From positions 1 to 26,793 of the IMG/VR virus record IMGVR_UViG_3300031576_000253: DNA of 26,793 bases, one strand, 5' to 3'. A program made the position numbers and the translations under genes. How positions within the stretch are numbered: the first letter of the stretch is position 1; the number at the start of each line of letters is the position of its first letter. The notes beneath the pieces are model-generated. The model made no database searches and had not been told where the DNA came from. It saw nothing but the letters and a program-made list of their open reading frames with translations. Origin of the DNA: a virus. This document shows positions 1 through 8,417 of this stretch, one piece after another.

Positions 1-414
1 GCTAAATTCCCGGTTACGGCGGACGCTTTCCTTGAATACGTCTTCCTGCCGGTAATAGTCGGCAAACAGGCTTTCAACCGACAACCCGGAAACCCCGGCC
101 TCACCCGCCGCCACCCTTGCCGTTGCCCGTTGCTTGGCGGCGTCGATTTGGCCCTTTTGAATATTTTGGGACGCTTGTTCAGACTCTTGTTGTTGTCGGA
201 GGTTCAGTTGTTCCGACTGCCTGAGATAGGCTTCGTTGGCTAAACGGGCGTTTTCCAATATCTCCTGGTTTCTGGCCTGGGCCAGTTGGGTTTGATAGGC
301 GGCATCAGCCTGAGCCTGACGGGATTGCCCCACGTAGGAAGCAATTCCCGTGGCGGCGCTGGTGACAATCGCCAATCCGCCCAGGGCCAGGGAAATGGTA
401 GCCGGTTCACACAT
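1..414 (-). CDS. T7 gp14-like internal virion protein (partial)
   Basis: The reading frame is open from the ATG at 414 to the left edge, so the C-terminus is missing; 138 codons are visible. The protein opens MCEP and has a hydrophobic Ala/Gly/Ile-rich segment at about residues 6-27. A long Gln/Ala/Glu-rich, probably helical stretch follows. This start and composition are typical of T7 gp14-like internal virion protein B, which is ejected with the DNA and helps form the trans-envelope channel. The start overlaps the end of the gp13-like gene by 8 bases, consistent with T7 order 11-12-13-14. The family call rests on N-terminal character and position, not on a catalytic motif. Confidence 0.75.
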   Translation of the reverse strand, partial: MCEPATISLALGGLAIVTSAATGIASYVGQSRQAQADAAYQTQLAQARNQEILENARLANEAYLRQSEQLNLRQQQESEQASQNIQKGQIDAAKQRATARVAAGEAGVSGLSVESLFADYYRQEDVFKESVRRNREFS

Positions 415-889
415 GCTTGGCTTGTTCCTCTTTGATTTTGACAAACTCTAAAAACGGGATTTGAGCCGCACCCAGTTTCGGGTGACGGTTAATGAAGGTG
501 AAACCGCACCACTGGAGCCATCGGACATGAACGTCGTTTCGCTCGTCCACCACGTTAAACAACACGTCATAATGTGACAGCATGGCTTCAATCCACTGGC
601 GTGATTCACGGGCGAACTGACGCCGATGATTCAATAGCCTAGGAGAGGCCAGCATCCAGACCGCTCCGATTCTGGGTTCCGAACCGTAGGGAACCGCGCC
701 AAACATTCCCATGATCGAATCATCGTCATCCATAATCGAAACCGGAAGATTGGAATACATGACCCCGTGAATCAGAGATTCTACCGGCTCTTGTCCACTC
801 ATCGCCCGAATTTCAGCTTCGTCTTCGGGCCGAAGGTCTTTCGATAAAATCACGGCGTCTTCAAGCGTGGCAGGCTTCAAATATGGCAT
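407..889 (-). CDS. T7 gp13-like internal virion protein with GNAT-like fold
   Basis: A protein of 160 aa. The ATG at 889 overlaps the TAA of the upstream tail gene (TAATG) and has a GGAG ribosome site 8 bases away, so it is preferred over an in-frame ATG at 922. Patterns such as RPEDEAEI, MFGAVP, IGAVWML and the C-terminal RWLQWCGFTF resemble the acetyltransferase-like (GNAT fold) proteins found at the gp13 position of many T7-like phages. Some are annotated internal virion protein A. Whether it has enzymatic activity cannot be judged. It sits between gp12-like and gp14-like genes, supporting a virion or virion-assembly role. Confidence 0.7.
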   Translation of the reverse strand: MPYLKPATLEDAVILSKDLRPEDEAEIRAMSGQEPVESLIHGVMYSNLPVSIMDDDDSIMGMFGAVPYGSEPRIGAVWMLASPRLLNHRRQFARESRQWIEAMLSHYDVLFNVVDERNDVHVRWLQWCGFTFINRHPKLGAAQIPFLEFVKIKEEQAKHV

Positions 890-3243
890 TACCCGCTCCG
901 TTTCGAGTATAGCCCTTCCCATTCGGCGCTCAGGAAGTGGCAGGGTAAAAACGTGTCATTAACCAAATCAATTTGAACCTGATCATTTTTGGACTGAACC
1001 AGGAAAGTGTAGCTCCCATCCTCCAGGGGAATCACGCCGATCAGGTTGTTCCCGGAACCCAGAACACTGCCGGTAAACTTGTAGCGGGAGGTGTTTCGAT
1101 ATTTTGGCATCACCTCGACAATAAAGAAGCCGGTGTCCTCAAACAGGATTGTCCAGGATCGAAGTTGCAGGCGTCCTTCAACCACCACCTGTTCAGAGCC
1201 GTTGCTGGTTTGTTGACGAATGAACTGGTGACTGAAGGTATAGCGCATTTCATATTTTTGTCCAATGAACACGTCTTCGGTATCGTACTTGCCCTTTACT
1301 TTCACCGTGGAACCGGTTTGTTGAATCACCGGAATGACAATCCCTTCCTTCAATCCAACGGTACTATCCCGTGTCACCACCTGCATCGTATCGGACACCG
1401 CGTAAGGAAGCGTCCAGGTGGTTTCATCGGTGGAACTGTTATAGTTGACCGACACACCCGAAGTATTGTTTTGAACTCGGCGATCCAAATGGGTTAAATA
1501 GGTGGAATTAACGTCCACCTGTTTTGGCGCGACATTCAGTTTTTCCAGATAAACACCATCGGATCGTTGGCTTACCACGTATAGAACGGACTCGATAAAA
1601 TCAATGTTCAAAATCGAACAGTTGGAGCCGAATGTCCATTTCGACCATGAGGATTGGAGTTTTTCATCCCCGCGCCAATAGAATTTGTAGCCGTAAATCG
1701 TATTGGCCGCATCGGGAGAAATAACGCACAACAGGTCTTCATTGGTTGCAACCGCCAATTTTGTAACGTCTTTTGAAATATATTTGGGCACATGGGCGGT
1801 AATATCCGCCGCGTCGTTGGTCTCGTTCTGTTCGGAAACGAAGTATTCCCGGATTTGAGTAAACTTTCCGTTATTGACTCCAAAGAAAACATTCTTGCCA
1901 GCCCCCACCGGCTTGGCTATTTTCGAGTTCTCAAATACGGTTTTTTGGGTAATGGAGACCGTCTTGGATGACAGAATATCCCCACCCGCTAAAACGAATT
2001 GCGTTTGATCCGAGAACAAAAGCAGGTTTTCATCAAACGGAATCGCATGCCTTAAAATGGAAACCTTGTTACTGGAGGCTGAAACGTCAATGGGATCGCT
2101 ATCCAATACGGCGGTGACGGTTTCTGGAAAGAACTCAAAGAACTCACCGGCCCGGCTGAAAATAACATTCTCATCCGCCAGAAAGCCCAGACGATTCTTG
2201 AAAAAGAAGAGATCGTTAATCATACTGCCCACAAATGACGGATCGGGAGCCGAGTCTGCATCCCCGACAATCCGTTTCCCCCAAGTTGATTTCTGAAACT
2301 TGAACGTGCCATCCGATTGCCGAACCAACGTATGTGGCATTTTTGCAGGATCAAGCTCCCAGTCAATATCCGGCTTGACCGTCTCCACCCAGACACCGGT
2401 TCCAAACGTGCTTCCCGTATCGCTGGTTTCAAATTTCACGAAGTAGTTATCAAAGCTGGAACTGTTATCGCCTACCACTTCGATAAGAAAATCCTTGGGA
2501 GCCACCGTAGGCAGATCGGAAAACCGTTGTACCTTTTCCTTGGCCGATTTCAGGGAGCCACCCGCTTGACTGTCTTCCGTATCCAGCTTGAATGCCGTGG
2601 CATCGTTTTTCTTGATTTCGATGGTGGATTGAACCCGTGTCACCGTCCAACCGGCTCCCAGGTTGGTGGTTAATTGCGTTGCCAACTGGGTTGCGATGTA
2701 TTCCGTTTGGATGTTACTGGTGGTTGTGGCATGACTGGCTTTTTGCACCCCATCCACAAAGACCTTGTAGTTGCTGTTGGAGTTGGCCTGTTTGACAAAT
2801 ACCAGCCCCGCGCTTCCATATTTTGGAGACTTGGTAGCGGTGTAACCTACGGTTTTCGATAGGTTGACAACAAAGGTGTAATCCGCAATGGTCAGGGCGC
2901 GAAAACTGGTTTTTGGATCAGCGGCATCCAGATAAGTCGTTCCATCCGGGAAAGCCACTGTTTTTTGATTGCCAGACAAGTCATAAACTTTCAAATCCTC
3001 ATCGGTGATAATCACCACGTAGCGCTCCACACTGTCCCGGTTTATGGTGTGAACAAACGCGCTCCCCAATTGCAGGTTGTTTAGTTTGGCAACGTATTCA
3101 AGCGGCGGCCTCTTCTTCAGCCCTTCAACAACAGACGAATAAGCGTTGATCTGCTCTTCACACTGTGAAGACAATCTTAAAGGCGCAGGCTGTTGAGACA
3201 CCCCGTTGATCAAGTTGGGGATCGAACCATTGACCAGCGGCAT
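889..3243 (-). CDS. Tail tubular protein B (T7 gp12-like)
   Basis: A protein of 784 aa, close to T7 gp12 (794 aa). Early residues include LINGVSQQP, a hallmark of the gp12 nozzle protein N-terminus. Further on come FFFKNRLGFLADENVIFSRAG and SDQTQFVLAGG, both typical of the family. The protein forms the distal tail tube (nozzle) and carries the fibres. It follows the gp11-like gene with a 5-base gap and is translationally coupled to the gp13-like gene. The ribosome site upstream of 3243 is weak, so translation may depend on coupling from gp11. Confidence 0.93.
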   Translation of the reverse strand: MPLVNGSIPNLINGVSQQPAPLRLSSQCEEQINAYSSVVEGLKKRPPLEYVAKLNNLQLGSAFVHTINRDSVERYVVIITDEDLKVYDLSGNQKTVAFPDGTTYLDAADPKTSFRALTIADYTFVVNLSKTVGYTATKSPKYGSAGLVFVKQANSNSNYKVFVDGVQKASHATTTSNIQTEYIATQLATQLTTNLGAGWTVTRVQSTIEIKKNDATAFKLDTEDSQAGGSLKSAKEKVQRFSDLPTVAPKDFLIEVVGDNSSSFDNYFVKFETSDTGSTFGTGVWVETVKPDIDWELDPAKMPHTLVRQSDGTFKFQKSTWGKRIVGDADSAPDPSFVGSMINDLFFFKNRLGFLADENVIFSRAGEFFEFFPETVTAVLDSDPIDVSASSNKVSILRHAIPFDENLLLFSDQTQFVLAGGDILSSKTVSITQKTVFENSKIAKPVGAGKNVFFGVNNGKFTQIREYFVSEQNETNDAADITAHVPKYISKDVTKLAVATNEDLLCVISPDAANTIYGYKFYWRGDEKLQSSWSKWTFGSNCSILNIDFIESVLYVVSQRSDGVYLEKLNVAPKQVDVNSTYLTHLDRRVQNNTSGVSVNYNSSTDETTWTLPYAVSDTMQVVTRDSTVGLKEGIVIPVIQQTGSTVKVKGKYDTEDVFIGQKYEMRYTFSHQFIRQQTSNGSEQVVVEGRLQLRSWTILFEDTGFFIVEVMPKYRNTSRYKFTGSVLGSGNNLIGVIPLEDGSYTFLVQSKNDQVQIDLVNDTFLPCHFLSAEWEGLYSKRSG

Positions 3244-3248
3244 AGGGC

Positions 3249-3827
3249 TTACCGATCCAAAATTTGGGCCACGCCCCAGCTATCGAAAATGGTGTAATCC
3301 CCGGTATCGCCTTCCGCTTCCTGCAAGTCCACCAAGGCCCGTTTTTCATCGTCCACCGTGAACCCGTGGAGACTGTCCGATCCAACCATCCGGTCTTGGA
3401 ATATCCGGGCGGCCCGAATCATGATGAATTGCCTTGCCGCTTGTGGCAGTTCCTCAAAGGGAAGTAGAAAGACAATTTCCGCTTTTAAAGATTCGGTAAA
3501 TTTGAACGTGTGGTTTTTCTTGTCGTACAGCTTGGCTCCCCTCTGGACGACATCCACATCGGCATTAAAATCCACGTCCACCTTCACCATGTTGGAAGCC
3601 AGGATGATGTCCTGGTTGATGTCGGGAACCAGGGAATAATCCTTTTCCGTATTGAAGTGCCAGCCCACCGTTTGGACTTGCCGGGAAACCTCGTTCAGGA
3701 TCGCTTTGGCTTGTATGACATCCGTTGTGGAAGCTCCCGACAAATCGTTGATGGGCGCTTCCCCGATAACGGAGAGCATTGTATTGACGGCTTCTGTTTC
3801 CGTCAGTAATGGTGGTGTCGTGGACAT
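3249..3827 (-). CDS. Tail tubular protein A (T7 gp11-like, head-tail adaptor)
   Basis: A protein of 192 aa (T7 gp11 is 196 aa). The N-terminus has TEAVNTMLSVIGEAPINDL, and the family patterns GWHFNTE, LYDKKNHTF and LPQAARQFIMIRAARIFQ follow. This is the gatekeeper ring between portal and nozzle. A hairpin just upstream (3851-3888) separates it from the capsid genes, the same place as the T-phi terminator in T7, which lets capsid mRNA exceed tail mRNA. Confidence 0.93.
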   Translation of the reverse strand: MSTTPPLLTETEAVNTMLSVIGEAPINDLSGASTTDVIQAKAILNEVSRQVQTVGWHFNTEKDYSLVPDINQDIILASNMVKVDVDFNADVDVVQRGAKLYDKKNHTFKFTESLKAEIVFLLPFEELPQAARQFIMIRAARIFQDRMVGSDSLHGFTVDDEKRALVDLQEAEGDTGDYTIFDSWGVAQILDR

Positions 3828-3850
3828 CGAAAACCCTCACAAAGCTAAGA

Positions 3851-3888
3851 GAGAAAGCCACCCAGGAATTATCCCAAGCGGCTTTCTC
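3851..3888 (-). terminator. Hairpin after the capsid genes (T-phi-like position)
   Basis: Perfect 9-bp arms (GAGAAAGCC at 3851-3859 and GGCTTTCTC at 3880-3888) with a 20-nt loop lie between the 105-aa gene and the gp11-like gene. No strong T-run follows on the minus strand, so it could be a partial terminator or an RNA-processing hairpin. The position matches the T7 terminator downstream of gene 10. Confidence 0.6.
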
Positions 3889-3899
3889 ATTGGATTCAA

Positions 3900-4217
3900 T
3901 TAGGCATCAGTCCGGGCGATACCCGTAAAAGCCCCGCTCATCAGTGCGTTGACGTTAGCACCGCTTGAACCGGCCAAGGTAGCCCGAATTTTAGACCCAT
4001 TATCAACGGCGATCTTATAGTTTCTGAATGCCGCCGCTGTAAAAGAGTCCATTACCACATAGTTCGTGCCGTCCAGTGCCACTTCGATAGTGACCGTGCC
4101 ACCACCGAAGGTTCCAAAAACGGCAATCCCAATCTGGTTGCCATCGATTTTTGCGCTGAGTGTAACCGCCGAGCCTGAACCGTTGGAGGTTTGGCCCGAT
4201 AACAATGCAATAGTCAT
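3900..4217 (-). CDS. Small putative virion protein
   Basis: A protein of 105 aa rich in Gly, Ala, Ser and Thr, with alternating hydrophobic/polar segments (VTIEVALDGTNYVV) that look like beta strands. A GGAGG site lies 9 bases before the ATG. It sits immediately downstream of the major capsid gene on the high-expression side of a terminator-like hairpin, so a capsid decoration or head-fibre role is plausible. No family is recognised with confidence. Confidence 0.7.
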   Translation of the reverse strand: MTIALLSGQTSNGSGSAVTLSAKIDGNQIGIAVFGTFGGGTVTIEVALDGTNYVVMDSFTAAAFRNYKIAVDNGSKIRATLAGSSGANVNALMSGAFTGIARTDA

Positions 4218-4236
4218 CGTATTATTCCTCCATCAA

Positions 4237-5178
4237 TTAGGCTTTAGCCAGTTCCACAGCCGATTCCGGTCTCAAGATACCGTGACCGACAGCGAACTTG
4301 GATACCATCAACGTGCCTTGACGAGTGATTTGGTATTCCGACTCAACCGCCAAATCTAACAGCTTCACCGTTCCGATAGCGGATTTGTGCATCACCAGAC
4401 CGACGGTGTTTGAGAAATCACCGTGGTAGGTGTTGTTCGTACCCGTTTCGGCGGAAGCGATGTTGGTATTGGGCAGGTTGTTCGTTTTGACAATCTGGAC
4501 GTTGGCAACCTTGATGATTTTCCCTTCGGCGTACACACCCATACCGCCCCAGTCCTTGTTGTAGATTTTGGTCAACTGGGCCAGCATGTAATAGTGTTTT
4601 GGCCGAACGAAACAGTAACGTTCGTCTTCAGGGATGTCTTTCTCGTCCATTACCTGGGCGGCATTGAAGATGCCAGCCACCAGGGTATCCGCATCCGTGT
4701 CAAAAGCGGCGTTGATCAGTTTTGTACCGCCAAAACCGCCAGTGATCGTTGCGGCAGCACGAGCGGCGAGAACGCCCACCTGAAGACACTGTTTATCAAA
4801 CTTCCGGGACAGGGCGCGACCTTGTTCCACGGAGTAGATAGAGCGCACGTCATAGTGGTTCATCGCCTCATCGATGTTTGCTATGAAGGTGTCGGACACC
4901 AATAAGTCATCGATGTGGATGATTCGCTCCGCATGCTTGACTTTCTGAGAACCCAATAACTCGTTACCCGGTGTGTGATAAGCGGCATCCGCTTTCCAGG
5001 TAGCGGGAAACTGGGCAGATTTCCCCGAAGTGATCGTGCGGACAATTTGTTTGTCCATCATGACGTTTGTTTCAGAAAACGCCGTCAGGACTTCGCCCGC
5101 ATACACCTTGAGAAATAGCGCTTTTTCGTCGCCAGACTGGTTAATCTGGCCTAAGCGCGAAGGAGTTGCGTTAGACAT
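4237..5178 (-). CDS. Major capsid protein (T7 gp10-like)
   Basis: A protein of 313 aa, slightly shorter than T7 gp10A (345 aa). Family features include ALFLKVYAGEVLTAF near residue 20, the E-loop region FPATWKADAAYHTPG and the segment ERIIHIDDLLVS. RYCFVRPKHYYML lies mid-protein. The N-terminus (MSNATPSRLGQINQSG) is the typical start for podoviral T7-like capsids. It forms the HK97-fold shell on the scaffold. There is no evident slippery site for a minor 10B-like form. A 258-base spacer with a tRNA-like gene and hairpins precedes it. Confidence 0.95.
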   Translation of the reverse strand: MSNATPSRLGQINQSGDEKALFLKVYAGEVLTAFSETNVMMDKQIVRTITSGKSAQFPATWKADAAYHTPGNELLGSQKVKHAERIIHIDDLLVSDTFIANIDEAMNHYDVRSIYSVEQGRALSRKFDKQCLQVGVLAARAAATITGGFGGTKLINAAFDTDADTLVAGIFNAAQVMDEKDIPEDERYCFVRPKHYYMLAQLTKIYNKDWGGMGVYAEGKIIKVANVQIVKTNNLPNTNIASAETGTNNTYHGDFSNTVGLVMHKSAIGTVKLLDLAVESEYQITRQGTLMVSKFAVGHGILRPESAVELAKA

Positions 5179-5271
5179 AGCCTTGTTTCTCCGATTGATT
5201 ACGTGAGTAACTTGGCTACATCACCGATAATCACCGTCCACACAGGTTTTTCCCCGCAGGGAGCCAAGCAG

Positions 5272-5287
5272 AACGCAGTTCTGCGTT
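5272..5287 (-). other. Short perfect hairpin upstream of the capsid gene
   Basis: AACGCAG and CTGCGTT are 7-bp perfect arms around only 2 bases, so about 6 bp with a 4-nt loop in practice. It sits in the leader of the major capsid gene and has no T-run. It may be an mRNA-stabilising or processing hairpin. Confidence 0.4.
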
Positions 5288-5318
5288 AAGACAGAACCGC
5301 CATGCGAATGGTGAGGTA

Positions 5319-5343
5319 GCAGCCCCCTAAGAAGGGGCACTGC
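5319..5343 (-). other. Hairpin directly 3' of the tRNA-like gene
   Basis: On the minus strand GCAGT pairs with the downstream GCTGC, continued after one mismatch by a C-run/G-run stem, with an apical TTCTTA-rich loop. It starts about 5 bases after the encoded CCA of the tRNA-like element. Without a T-run it looks more like a cleavage or maturation hairpin than a terminator. Confidence 0.4.
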
Positions 5344-5347
5344 AAAA

Positions 5348-5428
5348 TGGTGGAGCCGGAGGGAGTTGAACCCTCGTTTCCTTCGTCACCAGCAAAGTGG
5401 TGTACCGTAAGGCGTTCCCATCGGCCCC
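5348..5428 (-). tRNA. tRNA-Thr(GGT)-like element with encoded CCA and odd D-arm
   Basis: It is 81 nt on the minus strand. The acceptor stem is a full 7 bp (GGGGCCG with CGGCTCC, one G-U), followed by discriminator A and encoded CCA. The T-arm is perfect (GAGGG, loop TTCAACT, CCCTC). An anticodon stem CTTTG/CGAAG holds the 7-nt loop CTGGTGA, giving anticodon GGT (Thr) with T33 and a purine at 37; the variable loop has 5 nt. The D-arm is poor: only about two G-C pairs and an enlarged loop of 13-14 nt, and position 8 is A instead of T. It could be a phage tRNA, a degenerate tRNA, or a tRNA-derived attachment relic. It lies between scaffold and capsid genes in the same orientation. Confidence 0.6.
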
Positions 5429-5436
5429 TAAACCAG

Positions 5437-6171
5437 TTAGAAAATGTTTGAGCGTGACAATCTCTGAATCACGTCATCCCGGTATGCCGGATCGTTTTTG
5501 TAGCGCGGGTCAGACATTGCCGTTTTGAGTTCGGCGGTAGAACGGAAGACCGATTCACCGGAACCACTGGCAGCGCCACGGACTAATACCGGTTCACGGC
5601 CTTCGGCATCCTGGAAGCGAGAGGTAAGCCCTTTGACCGTCATCTTGGCCGCTTCCAAGTCACCGGCATTGACGATGGTGTTGAATGAGTTGATTTCATC
5701 CGCTGTCAGGTTTTTGGCCGCCCAGTCAATCAGGCTCATATAGTTGTCACGGCCACCGGCCACGTTGAAAACGTCACTCTGATACTGAAGGACAATGGCC
5801 TCCTGACCCTTGATATAGGCATCCACGTATTTCCGATCAACGCCCACTTTGGACAGCTTTTCATAGCTCTCCTCACTGAGTTGGCCGCTTTGCTCATATT
5901 CGGAAGACAAATCTTCCATTTTCATCCCGGCGCTTTCAACCAATTCACTCACCGAATCGGTGTTGTTCTGGGATTGCTGGGTGAATTTCTTTTCCAACTC
6001 GGAGTACGCCTGGGCCAGGTCTTCCGGTTTTCCAAATTTTTCCGGCAACCAGCCCGGACGCTGTTCCTGGGTTATTTCTTCGGCGGTTGAATTTTCACCA
6101 CTGGCTGGTGAATTTTCTTCAGGAGCTAACGCCCCGGTCTCTTCACTTTTGACTTCGATCTTGTCAACCAT
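5437..6171 (-). CDS. Capsid assembly scaffolding protein (T7 gp9-like)
   Basis: A protein of 244 aa with a strongly acidic, Ser/Glu-rich N-terminal third, then RPGWLPEKFGKPEDLAQAY and a helical, charged body. It ends near basic residues (DDVIQRLSRSNIF). This layout is typical of T7-like scaffolds, whose basic C-terminus contacts the capsid protein. A GAGGAG site lies just before the ATG. It stands between portal and capsid genes, the T7 8-9-10 order. Confidence 0.9.
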   Translation of the reverse strand: MVDKIEVKSEETGALAPEENSPASGENSTAEEITQEQRPGWLPEKFGKPEDLAQAYSELEKKFTQQSQNNTDSVSELVESAGMKMEDLSSEYEQSGQLSEESYEKLSKVGVDRKYVDAYIKGQEAIVLQYQSDVFNVAGGRDNYMSLIDWAAKNLTADEINSFNTIVNAGDLEAAKMTVKGLTSRFQDAEGREPVLVRGAASGSGESVFRSTAELKTAMSDPRYKNDPAYRDDVIQRLSRSNIF

Positions 6172-6185
6172 TGATGATTCTCCTC

Positions 6186-6440
6186 TTAAAAATCAATTCG
6201 GGTAATACCACCAGCCATCGTTGAAATAACGGGCTTCCGGTGCTTTTGGGAAGCGGCAACCGCTTGGGCTTCTGCCATTACCGTTTTTCTGACGGAATGA
6301 TCGTTTTTATCTTCCGCTTGTTCGGCGCGTACTTCCGCGTCTTGGCGGGCTTTGGCTTCCTCTTGAAGTTGCGTCTGCAACTCGTCAATCTTTGCTTTCA
6401 TGGCGGACTCGTTATTGTCCTGTTTCTTGGCTTTGGGCAT
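6186..6440 (-). CDS. Small coiled-coil protein between portal and scaffold
   Basis: A protein of 84 aa. The ATG at 6440 is preferred over an upstream in-frame ATG because AAGGAGG stands directly before it. It begins 29 bases inside the portal gene. The sequence is charged and heptad-like from about residue 12 to 50 (Lys/Glu/Gln/Ala rich), suggesting a coiled coil, and ends in a short Gly-containing tail. No family is recognised; location suggests a head-assembly helper or a scaffold-associated protein. Confidence 0.65.
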   Translation of the reverse strand: MPKAKKQDNNESAMKAKIDELQTQLQEEAKARQDAEVRAEQAEDKNDHSVRKTVMAEAQAVAASQKHRKPVISTMAGGITRIDF

Positions 6441-7971
6441 TGGAACCTCCTTTCGACACATAATTACCAACTTGCTTGATCATTTCCGGGCCAAACTGAC
6501 TAAGCATGGCCTGTTGCTGGGCGGCCTGTTGAGCCGCCGCAATTTCCTCTTTGGACTTGATGAGACCCTTGGTATCAATGCCGATTGCCACCGCACGGCG
6601 GGAAATGTAATCATCAAGGTTCATATATTGGGCGAGAATTTCCGGGCCAAGCGTCTGGGACAGCCCGCCAATAAATACATCGAGCTTGTTCAAGTCGTGA
6701 CCACGGCCCAATGCCTCCAAACCTGTAATGATCATCGGCTTGACCGTATTCTTGGGAAGCGTGGGAAGTTTCTTTGTTTTCTCCATCTGGTATAACTTCC
6801 GGCGCACATACGGAAGTTGAAATTCCTGCGCCAGGATGGAATAAAGGCCACCCAGGGCGTCTTCCAGTTCCCGTGCCATAAAGCGAATCTCTTCCGCCGT
6901 GACACGCTCCCCATTACGTTGAATAGAGGAGTTCAACAGAAACGCGAAACTCAAGCGCTCTTCAATGCGTTGAATCTGTTCCAGGGCAACCCGAAAGTCG
7001 GCAAACTTCTCCAACTGGAGAACAGAAACGTCTTCTTTGTTTCCTTCCCGAATTGCACCATTCGGAGCTTCGGCAATGGTCTTGATTCGGGTTGTGCCAT
7101 TGGGATTGACGAGAATAAGAACTTTTGCAGCCGCAGCCGCGCCTTCCACAATCGCCTTGGATAAACCTTCAAGCGATTTCAAGTCGCCCAGGTACTCTTC
7201 AACGTATCCGCGTCCGTAGTCTTCGCCATCAATCCGAATGGCCCGCAAGGGAATAAAGGGGGAGCGGTCTAGCGGATAGGTTCCTTCCGAATTGGGAATA
7301 ACCATTCCCTTGATTTCCTGGAAAACCCGCCAATGGTTCCCGTGACGCTTGACGTAGGTATAAAGGTTGACGTTCTTTTCACTGGAATCGACCCGCCCGG
7401 CGATTAACTCCCGGATTTCCTTCGGCAGAGCAACCGGGGCAATCGTTTCATGAATAACAATTTCAAGAACATTGCCCATCGGATCGCGTTGGACAACATA
7501 GCGATCCAAGTGGAAGACCCGAACCGCATCCTGGGACATATCCATCAACACGTTACCGGCAATTAGCAGGTGTTTAAGGATTTCAAACACGGCAACCCGG
7601 TCTGACGACGTTTCAATGTCCGTCATGACCGCTTGCTCAATCCGGGACAAACCGGTTTCAACTTCCGTCTTTAAACCGGCTTCAGCATTTTCCAATTCCT
7701 GTAACGTGAAATCTTCAATTTTGAGCCTGAAAAACGGACTGTTTGGCGGTAGTAGCGCCAGCAGTAATTTGGAAGCCAGATTGTTGACGCCTCTAGCGCC
7801 GACGCCTTGATAAGGTGTTTCCAGTTTCGTGGTTGAACTATGCCCGTTTGGAGGCAATAAACTTGGAATCGTGTACCTGGAAACTTCTCTTGCCCGTTCC
7901 AAATAAACAGCACGTCGATATTCAAGCTCACGATAACGCGCCTCCGCCGAACCGACGTAGGTGGCATTCAT
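6412..7971 (-). CDS. Portal protein (head-tail connector, T7 gp8-like)
   Basis: A protein of 519 aa (T7 gp8 is 536). The N-terminus reads YRELEYRRAVYLERAREVSRYTIPSLLP, followed by TPYQGVGARGVNNLASKLLLALLPP, both hallmark segments of podoviral connector proteins. GEDYGRGYVEEYLGDLKSLE and the region with NGERVTAEEIRFMARELEDALGG add support. It forms the dodecameric vertex ring for DNA entry. The ribosome site before 7971 is weak (GGTG about 13 bases away). The last 40 residues are Gln/Ala/Ser rich, as usual. Confidence 0.95.
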   Translation of the reverse strand: MNATYVGSAEARYRELEYRRAVYLERAREVSRYTIPSLLPPNGHSSTTKLETPYQGVGARGVNNLASKLLLALLPPNSPFFRLKIEDFTLQELENAEAGLKTEVETGLSRIEQAVMTDIETSSDRVAVFEILKHLLIAGNVLMDMSQDAVRVFHLDRYVVQRDPMGNVLEIVIHETIAPVALPKEIRELIAGRVDSSEKNVNLYTYVKRHGNHWRVFQEIKGMVIPNSEGTYPLDRSPFIPLRAIRIDGEDYGRGYVEEYLGDLKSLEGLSKAIVEGAAAAAKVLILVNPNGTTRIKTIAEAPNGAIREGNKEDVSVLQLEKFADFRVALEQIQRIEERLSFAFLLNSSIQRNGERVTAEEIRFMARELEDALGGLYSILAQEFQLPYVRRKLYQMEKTKKLPTLPKNTVKPMIITGLEALGRGHDLNKLDVFIGGLSQTLGPEILAQYMNLDDYISRRAVAIGIDTKGLIKSKEEIAAAQQAAQQQAMLSQFGPEMIKQVGNYVSKGGSNAQSQETGQ

Positions 7972-7985
7972 TTATATAGACACCA

Positions 7986-8216
7986 TCAGTTGGGAAGGTT
8001 TAGTCCCGAACCTGGGCCGGGAATCAGAAGATCGATTCTCAAACTGCGAGTGCCGCTACGCTTGGCGGCCCGTTGACCGGACTCGTTTTTCTGACGCCTT
8101 CTGTCATCGTTCAATTCCGGCGCTTCCGGGGTTGGTTCCGGCGGTGGAGGTGGTAGTGGAACATCCGGCGCTTTGACCGGCTGAATCTTGGGTACTTTTG
8201 GTTTTGATCCGCACAT
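7986..8216 (-). CDS. Tail assembly-like protein (T7 gp7.3-like)
   Basis: A protein of 76 aa starting MCGSKPKVP, followed by a Pro-rich stretch at about residues 18-35. The end is basic and Gly-rich (RAAKRSGTRSLRIDL and GSGLNLPN). This Pro-rich N-half plus RSLRIDL/GSGLN end is the usual form of gp7.3-like proteins just upstream of the portal gene in T7-like phages, needed for tail assembly or adsorption. GGAG lies before the ATG. Confidence 0.75.
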   Translation of the reverse strand: MCGSKPKVPKIQPVKAPDVPLPPPPPEPTPEAPELNDDRRRQKNESGQRAAKRSGTRSLRIDLLIPGPGSGLNLPN

Positions 8217-8221
8217 GTGCT

Positions 8222-8407
8222 TTATGGCTCCAATATGTTTTCGTTCTGACGTTGGTACATCTCGTTCAAGAACCGAACCACGTTTCGCTCACCCGCTTTA
8301 AGCCATACCTCGCGGTCACTCCAGGCCAGCTCCGCAGAGCGCTCTGGAAAGCGGCGGTTTAGCTCCTCCAGCAGGGGCAGTGGTATATGTGGAAATGGGT
8401 CGTTCAT
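8222..8407 (-). CDS. Small conserved phage protein, first gene of the virion operon
   Basis: A protein of 61 aa, MNDPFPHIPLPLLEELNRRFPERSAEL onward, with a central ERNVVRFLNEMY helix. Small proteins with the PFPHIPLPLLE opening occur at the same place (before the gp7.3-like gene) in other T7-like phages as I recall them; function unknown. The likely transcript start is only about 15 bases upstream (box at 8418-8431), with GAGG near the 5' end of the mRNA as ribosome site. Confidence 0.7.
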   Translation of the reverse strand: MNDPFPHIPLPLLEELNRRFPERSAELAWSDREVWLKAGERNVVRFLNEMYQRQNENILEP

Positions 8408-8417
8408 GGTTTTGTTT

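Noticed and set aside
973-1497. Open frame of 174 codons on the plus strand inside the tail tubular B gene
   Set aside because: Antisense to a well-supported structural gene, no ribosome site, no domain character.
5348-5428. Reading of the tRNA-like element as the 3' end of a tmRNA gene
   Set aside because: The T-arm and CCA end resemble tmRNA, but a full 5' acceptor strand lies only 81 nt away and a better anticodon arm with GGT loop exists, so a tRNA is the simpler fit.
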